This document shows positions 46,157 through 54,904 of a stretch of DNA of 64,000 nucleotides, one piece after another. The position numbers and the translations under genes are program-made. The DNA comes from Manihot esculenta (Eukaryota > Streptophyta > Magnoliopsida > Malpighiales > Euphorbiaceae): positions 5,658,886-5,722,885 of the forward strand of contig NC_035171.2 of NCBI RefSeq assembly GCF_001659605.2, read 5' to 3'. Every line of letters begins with the position of its first letter. The first letter of the stretch is position 1. The notes below the pieces were generated by a model. It searched no databases. It was not told the origin of the DNA and was given only the letters and a program-made list of their open reading frames with translations.

Positions 46157-49100
46157 TGTAACGACCCGGAAATCGAACTTGCCACCGAACATGCATGAGT
46201 TTCAAATCTGGAGGGAACTTTCGGCCGCCGAAGGTGCATGACTTTCAAATCTGGAGGAGGGTTCGGCGGCCGAAGGTGCCCTATCCAGCTTTCCTTTGCC
46301 TGTTTTACATGAATGTTTTGAGGTGTTTTAGGGGGTTGTTGGGGAGTTGTTGTAACGACCCGGAAATCCGACCCGTTACCGGCGCTAGGATCCAGATCGG
46401 CTTAAGACCGCCGGGACCCGTAGCAAGCCAAACATACCTCCTGTAACCTGTAATATCCCATACATGATCAACAACATACATAAAACTGTAAACTTTTTCT
46501 TTCTTTTTCCAAGCTTAACCTGAACATGTGCACATCTAATAACATAACCACCACTGGAGTCCTCATCAAATACTCCAATGGGGTATCTCATCATTCGATA
46601 AGCTTGGATTATCAAATACATCATAAAAACATTTCTATAGATCATGTGTCAAGGGGATAACCATAACATAGGGTCAAGCACATACTAGTCCTCAATCATC
46701 CTCATCATTACATAACTATACATTACTCTTTCATTACATTAACATAGTCATAACTACTCATTACATCATATTCATGTCCACTACTATCTATTACATCATA
46801 CATGACTTTACTTCACTCTAGCCGACTTCCCGATCTATCCTGTACCTGCAACTCTGGGGATAAAGGGAGTGGGGTGAGCTACTAGAGCCCAGTGAGCAGA
46901 ATAATAAAACATCAATTTAAATCATGCTTTCATGTATGCGCCATAACACAAACATTTCACATCAAGGATGAACTTGTCACCATTTAGCCCCTATCTTTCT
47001 TACTTATACATGCCGGGGGCGTAGAGCCGTAGCAGGCACACCCGGACTACCATAATCAATCATAGTGCCAGGGGCGTAGAGCCGTAGCAGGCACACCTGG
47101 ACTCACATAGGCTATCATAACGTAAAAGGGCTAATGGATCATTCAACATTCATCCACATCAACAACAAGGTATGCAATGCAACATATTCGTGAATTCTAA
47201 TGCAATCAACCTAATATATCTCATGGCATTCATGATGCGTGAATCATGCTAAAACATTTCATTAATTTGCTTTAAAACTTAAAGTTCATTCCACTCACCT
47301 CTGGCTAGCTCTGAAGAGACTCTGAAGCAGCTGGCTCACTGCTGGGGGTCTCGGTTCCTCAGGTCCGAACCTACACAGGTGGACTCAAATGAGGGACCAA
47401 ACATACATGAACATGACTCTAAAATACTCCCCAAAAACCCCCTAAAACATCCTGAAAACATCACATGAAAACATGCAAGAAATGGCTGAACAGGGCACTT
47501 TCGGCGGCAGGTTCGGCGGCCGAAAGTCCCTGTGCAGCCGAAAGTCATGCAGGTTCGGCGGCACTTTCGGCGGCCGAACCTCCCAGACAGAGACGAACCT
47601 TGAGTTTCGGGGGCAGGCTTCGGCAGCCGAAACTGCCTCCACAAGGGGGTTCGGCGACCGAAAGTCACTTCGGCGGCCGAACCTGAGTTTCTGCCGAAGG
47701 GCAGAAACTTGGTTCCCTTGTGTCCACAGCCTCCAAAACGCCTCAAAACATGCATAAACTTGTTTCTAAACATGCATACACATCATACAACACACCTAGG
47801 GGTCTCAAACTATAATATACCCCAACTACAACACTTCAAACACACAAACATCAACATACATTGTTCATCAAAGCATCACAACCCATAAGCTCATAACCCT
47901 AACAACAAGCCTAAACATGCATTCTACCCCATCAACTTGCATAAAACTTTCATAAAGCATAAGAGAAGCATAGATCGAAGCTTACCTCTTGAAGAAACGA
48001 GAGGAAAGGCGATCCTAGCTTGGAGATGGAGAGATTGAGCTCTTTGAACCTCCAAGTACCCAAAACTTGCTCTTAGCTCACAGATCTTCAAAAAGGAAGT
48101 TAAAACTCGTGAAAACCATGAAAGATCTAGGGAAAACATTCAAGATTGAGGGAGGAGCGGCGGAGACTCACCTTGGCCGACAATGGGAGAGAAAAAGCTC
48201 ACCCGTGCGGACCAAAGGGACCCTTTTATATGTGGCTGGCCAGGCCACGTTCGGGGGCCGAATGTGCCTCCGTATCCATGCAATGTTCGGCGGCCGAAAG
48301 TCAAGTTCGGCGGCCGAACCTGGGTTTTCCTTCAAGCTACATTCATGCAAAAACTCATTTAATTTCTTACTTAAAAACATGAAATACATGAAAACATTTC
48401 AGTTGTTTAGATTCATGTTAGTCTATGTTTGGTACCTCATACGAGTCCATCTGTGTAGGTTCGGGCCCGAGGCACCGAGGACCCCAGCAGTGAGCTAGCT
48501 GCTTCAGAGTCGGCCAGAGGTGAGTAGAACTGAACTATGCTTAAAATAATGAAAGTTTTTAGCATGTTTCATGCATCATGAACGCTATGTATATATTAGG
48601 TTGTGTTGCATTAGAATTCACGAATATGATGCATTGCATAAATTGCTGTTGATGTGGATGGATTTTGGATGAACCATTAGCCCTCAATATGTCTGATGTT
48701 TAATGAAAGTCCAAGGCTACCCATGTCCACACGTCCTGGCATTTATTTATGTATGATGATTAATGAAAGTCCAGGGCTGCCCATGTCCATGCGTCTTGGC
48801 ATTATGTGATGATTATAGAAGTCCTGCGGAGCTCCGTCGAGGGCCAGGCACATTGGATTGAGAGGGTATTGGTGACAAGTCCATCCTTAATGTGAATTGT
48901 ATGTGTTGTGATGCATTCCATGAAAGCATGATTTATGATAATGTTTTATGGTTCTGCTCACTAGGCTTTTTAGCTCACCCCATCCCCTTAACCCCCAGGT
49001 TTGCAGGTACGAGACAGTCCGGGAAGTCAGCTAGAGTAGGAAGGAATTATGTACGTAGTAGTTAGTTGTGGACATGAGAATAATGTAATGTAAAGTATTG

Positions 49101-49479
49101 AACAGTCATGTAATGTAATGATGTTTATTGAGGTTTAGAGTTGTGCTTGACCCTAGTATGTATGGTTAATCCCTTTTTATATACATGATCTATGTAATGT
49201 GTTAATGATGTTTTATGTAGACCAAGCTTAATGTATGTTATGTTATCCCATTGGAGTATTTGATGAGGGCTCCAGTGTGGAGTTTATATTTATGAGTATG
49301 TGTATGCACAGGTTAAGCTTAGTAAATGAAAGAAAAGTTTCCAGTTTTCATGTATATGTATGATCATGTATGGGATTTAACAGGTATACAGGATGTATGC
49401 TAGCTTGCTACGGGTCCCGGTGACCTTAAGTCGATCTGGATCCTAGCGCTGGTAGCGGTCCGATTTTCGGGTCGTTACA
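46157..49479 (+). mobile_element. Element H: LTR-derived insertion with inverted ends, TSD TGGGC, entered by G
   Basis: Flanked by TGGGC (46152-46156 and 49480-49484). The right part (48407-49479) is the normal 3' end of a plus-strand Tekay-like LTR, ending TCGGGTCGTTACA. The left end is not the usual TGTAATACCCGGC. It is TGTAACGACCCGGAAATC (46157-46174), an inverted copy of the right end, joined at once to mid-LTR sequence (ACCGAACATGCATGAG). The first half of the LTR, including the TATA box, is missing. Without G it is about 1.27 kb. Confidence 0.8.
46351..48401 (-). mobile_element. Solo LTR G of the B family, shortened at one end, TSD GTTGT
   Basis: Closely similar to LTR B over about 2.05 kb, including the hairpin repeats (about 47012-47100), palindromes and TATA box. 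Its left end is the normal TGTAACGACCCGG, but the right end stops at ...AAAACATTTCA, about 107 bp before the GGGTATTACA terminus of B. It is nevertheless flanked by GTTGT on both sides (46346-46350 and 48402-48406). Small indels against B are visible near 46470-46700. Confidence 0.8.
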
Positions 49480-49484
49480 TGGGC

Positions 49485-50370
49485 CACATACTCCCTCAAG
49501 AATTCATTCTTCCTCTATCGGACCGTTTTTAAGTAGCTGGTCTTCCTCTCAACCGGGACCCCTGCAATGAACCGGCTGATGAATATGTTGGCTAAATCCC
49601 CGAATCTTTTAATGCTTGCCGCCTCCAGGTTGTTGAACCATGCCCTCACTGGTCCCGTGAGGGTCATGGGGAAGACCTTACACATTAGGGCGTCCGAGAG
49701 TTTTTGGAGCTCTATGAACGTCTTATAGTTTAGGATGTGCTCCCAGGAGTTTCGTGCTCCATCATAAGCTGCCATTTGTGGCATCATAAACTTCTTCGGG
49801 ATGGTAAGGGTGAAGACGTGGGCAAGAGGGTCTGACTATTATCATTTGCCCCTGGTTCAGCCAGGAGCTACTCCTTCATCTTTCGCAGCTTCCGGTTTAC
49901 ATATGTCTCCTCTTGCCTTAGCCTTTTCTCCAGGCGATATCCCTCATCCCATTCTTCACTCTCCATCCTCCTTGTTGTCCTTGTAGAGTAGCTCTCTGCT
50001 TCATCATTTTGAATGACCCTTCGACCTCTGGCTCTAACTGTTGGCTCATCCTCCCTGGCGGCTCCCCCACTTCTCTCTCTGGTTCTTTGACTGCTTTGTT
50101 AGGGGATTTGGTAGTTGAAGGTGGGTTGGAGCTCAGTGCAGTTGAACCCTTCAGCTATAAGGGGTACGCTTAATGGGATATTAAGGCCCCTCTGTTGCAG
50201 CATCTACCCCAGCCAGTGAGCAGTGTTCTGTAACTGAAGAGCCATAGTCTGGAGTTCTTGGTTGGACAAGGTGGTCCTAGGTACATTCCCTACCGAGCTA
50301 GACGCAGGATTAAACAACACGGGTGGTTGGTTTGAAGGGGTTGTGGGGCTTGAAAATGAGAATTGCTGAC
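49485..50370 (-). pseudogene. Gag region of element F
   Basis: 49787-49515 encodes a retrotransposon Gag capsid segment (GPVRAWFNNLEAASIKRFGDL, FISRFIAG), the best preserved part. Upstream, to 50370, decayed leader and N-terminal Gag sequence remains, with no long frame. Solo LTR I begins at 50371. Confidence 0.75.
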
Positions 50371-52635
50371 TGTAATACCCGGCTAGACTTCAGTATCGGA
50401 ATTCCTACTGTCCGGTGGAATCTCGGATGTCAGAAACCTCTAGAAGGGTAAAATCATGTTTTCATAAAATATTTTAATGTATTTTATGGTTTTAAGCAAG
50501 AAAGGAAATGTGTTTTGTATGAAAATAACCTTGGAGGAAGACCCAGGTTCGGCCGCCGAACCTCAAGTTCGGCTGCCGAACATGCATGCGCTTCAGGAGT
50601 GCTTTAGGCCCCCGAAGGCATAAGTGAGGGAAGTCCAGGTTCGGCCGCCGAACATGGCATGCATGCGGAGGCACGTTAGGCCCCCGAAAGTGGCCTGGCT
50701 AGCCACCTATAAAGGGGTCCCCATGTCCGAACGGGTGAGCTTTTCTCCCCATTTTCGGCCAAGGTGAGTTCCCCGCCGTCCTTCATCGATTTTGAGCTTC
50801 TTCCTTCGAATCTTCATGATTTTCTTATGAGTTTTCACTTGGTTTGAAGATATTTGAGCAAAAGAACAAGTTTTGAAGCTTGGAGACCTAAAAGGTGATT
50901 TCTCCCCATCTCCAAGCTAGGATCGTCTTTCCTCTCAATCTTCAAGAGGTAAGCTTAGATCCAACCTTCCTTGTATGTTTTAAACAAGTTTGATGAAGAT
51001 CTATGGGGTAGAAATGTATGTTTAGGTTATTGTTGAGTTTATGGGTTTATGTTATGTTTATGAGCAATGTGGGTTGTTTGATGTGTTTTGATTGGGGTTT
51101 AAGTTAGTTTGAGACCCCTATGTGCTTGTTGGCTTGAGTTTGCATGTTCTAGACTAGGTAAATGCATGATGGAAGGGATTGGGAGACTTTTGTGCATGAA
51201 TGAGGCTGAGTTCTGCCCTTTGGAAGAACTCAGGTTCGGCAGCCGAAGGGACTTTCGGCCGCCGAACCTGCCTGTGGAGGCCAACTTTTGGCTGCCGAAC
51301 CCTGCCCCCGAAAGTGGACTTTCGGCTCTGGAAGGGAGTTTCGGCCGTCGAAGGTGCCGCCGAACATGCATGAGTTTCGTCTCTGGAGGGAACCTTCGGC
51401 CGCCGAAAGTGCCGCCGAAGATGCATGACTTTTGGCTCTGGAGGGACTTTCGGCCGCCGAACCTGCCGCCGAAAGTGCCCTGTTCAGCCTTCTTTTGTAT
51501 GATTTATGTGATTGTTTTATGGTGTTTTAGGGGGTTTTTTGGAGAGTATTTTAGAGTCATGTTCATGGATGTTTGATCCCTCATTTGAGTCCACCTGTGT
51601 AGGTTCGGACCCGAGGAACCGAGGACCTCAGCAGTGAGATAGCTGCTTCAGATTCATTAGAGCTTCAGCTAGAGGTGAGTGGAATACCTTATTACGTTTC
51701 AAAGTAAATAAATAAATTTTGAGCATGATACATGCATCACGTATGCTATGAGATATACTAGGTTGTTTGCATTAGAATTTACGAATATGTTGCATTGCAT
51801 AACTTGATGATGATGTGGATGGATGTTGAATGATCCTTTAGTCCTCGTATGTTATGGTATGATGATGATACGGTACGGATAGCCAGTGAGGCCCATTCTA
51901 CGCCCCTGGCACTATGAAATGTTATGCTATGTTATGTTATGTTAAGAGAAAGACCAGTGAGACCCATTCTACGCCCCTGGCATGATTGGACTATGTAGAG
52001 GACTATTGGTGACAAGTCCATCCTTGATGTGATTTGTTTGTGATGTGTTGCATTTCATGGAAGCATGAAAATTAAATTGAATGTTCGTTTATTCTGCTCA
52101 CTGGGCTTTATAGCTCACCCCTCTCCCTTAACCCCCAGGTTTGCAGGTACAGGATAGACCAGGAGGTCAGCAGGAGTAGAGTCTTATTTTATGTAATAGC
52201 TAGATGTGGACATGAATATGATGTAATGTAAAAGTATAGTATTGAAATGTAATGTAATGATGCTTATAGAAGTTTAGAGTTGTGCTTGACCATAGTATGT
52301 TGTTCATCCCTTTTTAGTACATGATCTTAAATGTTTAATGATGATTATGTAAACTAAGCTTAATGTATGTTATGATACCCCATTGGAGTATTTGATGAGG
52401 ACTCCAATAAGAGGTTTTATGTTATGATTTGTGCATACACAGGTTAAGCTTGGTGAATGAATGAATGAACGAATGAATGAATAAATGAGAGAGTTTTAAA
52501 TTTTTATGTAATTGTTGATCATGTATGGGATTAAACAGGTATACAGGATGTATGTTTGGCTTGCTACGGGTCCCGGCGGCCTTAAGCCGATCTGGATCCT
52601 ACCGCCGGTAGCGGTCCGGTTTCCGGGTCGTTACA
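50371..52635 (+). mobile_element. Solo LTR I, TSD CTGAC
   Basis: 2265 bp from TGTAATACCCGGCTAG to CCGGGTCGTTACA, flanked by CTGAC (50366-50370 and 52636-52640). It has palindromes at 50545-50690, a TATA box at about 50707-50713, donor-like GAGGTAAGC at 50947-50955, a downstream palindrome cluster at 51230-51480, and repeat units with GCCCATTCTACGCCCCTGGC at about 51890-51980. At 52460-52490 a GAATGAAT-type simple repeat is present. Confidence 0.92.
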
Positions 52636-52763
52636 CTGACCTTCTTGAGCAGAGCTCAAGTCGTTCGGGGTGTTACTGGTATAGTTTTCGTTGTGATTTG
52701 CCATGTGGATCTTAGTGGGTATTATGAAAAAGGAACTCCGGTGATGAGAAGATCTCATTTGTT

Positions 52764-52779
52764 CCCACAGACGGCGCCA
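52764..52779 (-). other. Primer-binding site of element F
   Basis: Sense TGGCGCCGTCTGTGGG starts two bases inside the LTR end. TGGCGCCG is the usual start of the primer site in Tat-lineage Ty3/gypsy elements. The exact tRNA is not settled. Confidence 0.65.
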
Positions 52780-52781
52780 AT

Positions 52782-53229
52782 TGATGTTCTGAGATCTAGA
52801 AAATAGGGTTTACAACATATGAGTGAGTTTGGCCAGGGAAGATCACGTCTCTCCCCCTTTATTCCTTCTCCTTTTGTCCTCTAGTGACGCATAACTGTCA
52901 CCCTGCTATAGTGCCACCTGTCTCTGTCGCTCATGCCCGTACGTATGGACATGGCAGCGTACCCCTATCTGTCAGGTGACTATTTAATTCTCCCTGACCC
53001 ACATGCTGATAGGGCTGCGAGGTGACTGGACTTGCTCTCCTACTTCTTGTCATATCACCATACTAGGTTATTTTCTGGTGGACCTGCGCGTGTGGTTAGT
53101 CTGACCTGCGTCACGTACTAGGCTGGAGCCTACGATGTTGGGTCGGCCTGCTTTAAAGTGGTCTAATGAGCTTTGGGCCTATATTTTTCTTCAGAGTCTA
53201 GCTTCACCTCAGATATGAAAAGTCTGGCA
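52782..53229 (-). repeat. Probable 5' LTR of element F
   Basis: In sense it would begin TGCCAGAC at 53229 and end ...AGAACATCA at 52782, directly before the primer site. The inner end is supported by the primer site. The outer end is chosen only from the TG dinucleotide and the change to AT-rich DNA, since the 3' LTR is not available for comparison. Confidence 0.5.
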
Positions 53230-54904
53230 GTTATAAAAAGATTTAAGTGTTCAATTTTAAAGTATGTTAAAATTCAAAAAACTAAAAAACTAAAGTATAA
53301 TTTTCCATTTTAAAAATTGGACGAAAGTTGTCTATAATCCCAACTCATTCTTCAACTTTTGAGTTAAATTTAGAAACTCAAGTATATTTTTCCTTTTTTA
53401 AAATTGGGTCTGAAAGTTGCCTCTAATCCCAACTCATTCTTCAACTTTTGAGTTCAATTCAGAAAAGGATTTCCTCCATATTCTGGTTTCCTTTGGATCC
53501 TCCAAATTTTAAAATTCATTTTCTCTCTTATAATAAGTATGGGCAGCAGAACTTTGGATTGGATTTAAAAATGGAAATAAATTTAATTAAGTTTTTTTAA
53601 ATAAGTTCAATTTAAAATTTTAAAATAATTATATTCATTTATTTTATTAAAAATTAAATAAATTTTAATATAATATAATATTATTTTTTAATCATAAAAT
53701 ATTAAAAATTTAATATTTTAATTAACATTAAATTTTAAATAATATTTTATTATTAAAAAATATTATTATATTAAAAAATGACTTCTTTAAGATTTAAGTG
53801 ATAGCATATGTATTTAATTGACCCATAATTTTATATTAAATTTATTTCCATTTTATTAAATTTATTTAACCATTAAATAAAAGTACAGACTTATATCCAT
53901 TTATTTAAAAATAGTGAAACTAATAATCCAAGTAAATTTTATCAAGACACACATCTTCTTGGCAGTCTTCCTCAGAATTACTATGGCCTTATAGAGTTTT
54001 CCATGACTCTGTTTTTCTTCTCCATCAACCCATCAAGAGTGGCAAACCTAATTTCATAAATGAATGCCAAATTTCATTAATTCTTGTGACAATAAGTCAT
54101 GCTAGAGTGGGAATTCTGTGAAATTCTATGGCGGGTATTGGGAAGATCTCAATGTTGAATCGATGAGGAAAATCAAGGAGGGAAATATATCGTTTTATTG
54201 GAAACCTAAGGGCAAGCAATGAAAAAGCGTTTTGAAACTTTCTAAATGGATTTCATTTCAGCTCAAATTTGGAAATGGAATGAGGAGAAGTTGGTGCATT
54301 GAGAAAGAAACGGTGACGAGGGAAATCTAAAGAATCGTCGAAATGCTTTGATCTCGGTGAGACTTGAAGCTTCAGAATCCAAGCCAAAGGTGAAATTTAT
54401 ATTCTTAATAAATATATTATTAATAAAAATATTTTTAAATATTATAGTTAATAAAAAAATATTTTTATTATATTTTATGAATTTAATTTATATCATTCAT
54501 TGGTACAAGTATTCCAAACATGTTTATTAACTATATTTTTTTTGACAAAATATTTATTAACTGTATAAACTTGACTCTTCATCTTTTTCATGGGTAATAT
54601 CAAATATAACGAATAATTTAGTTTGTAATTGTTATTAATTATAAAAGTTAGGGAGTAAATAAGTTTAATTTTTAACATATGGAGACTAAATTTTTATTAG
54701 TAACAAAGGTAGGGACTGAATAATAAATTTCATTTTTAAACATTATGGATCTGTGAGCGCAGCTGCAGTGAGCTCCATTTCTCTCAAGTCTCACCGGAAA
54801 TTAATTACTCTCAGCCAATATCATTCTGCAGTCATTAGTCTACGCCGTTCATATTCTCTCCCTTCTGTCAGCTTCTGCAGCTTGAATTGGGGCGTTTAAG
54901 ATCG
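53230..54904. other. AT-rich spacer upstream of the NB-LRR gene
   Basis: No gene recognised. A unit containing AATCCCAACTCATTCTTC is repeated at about 53321-53370 and 53409-53464. 53560-53900 and 54380-54720 are very AT-rich. A CCAAT motif lies near 54816; no clear TATA box is seen in the 150 bp before the NB-LRR start. Confidence 0.5.

Larger units (their letters stand above)
9131..53229 (-). mobile_element. Outer element F: decayed Tat/Retand-like Ty3/gypsy retrotransposon, split by nested insertions
   Basis: Once the inserted elements are set aside, the remaining pieces (49485-50370, 45965-46156, 40785-43847, 9131-10094) read in order on the minus strand as gag, protease, RT, RNase H and integrase. 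This is a single Ty3/gypsy element without a chromodomain signal. RT has the YVDDMVVK form, and RNase H and protease resemble the Tat (Retand/Ogre-like) lineage. The 5' end is at the right: a primer site at 52764-52779 and a probable 5' LTR at 52782-53229. The 3' LTR is not seen; the element is cut at 9130 by LTR J. The host reading frames join cleanly across the duplications of E and H, confirming the order of insertions. Confidence 0.8.

Noticed and set aside
46157..46350. Reading 46157-46350 as the start of a minus-strand B-type LTR
   Set aside because: Only the first 18 bases match that LTR end; the rest is plus-strand mid-LTR sequence, and the flank TGGGC pairs with the far end at 49480.
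54887..54904. Longer start for the NB-LRR gene (six extra residues)
   Set aside because: The extension would begin at TTG, not ATG; the first ATG in frame is at 54905 and gives a normal coiled-coil N terminus.
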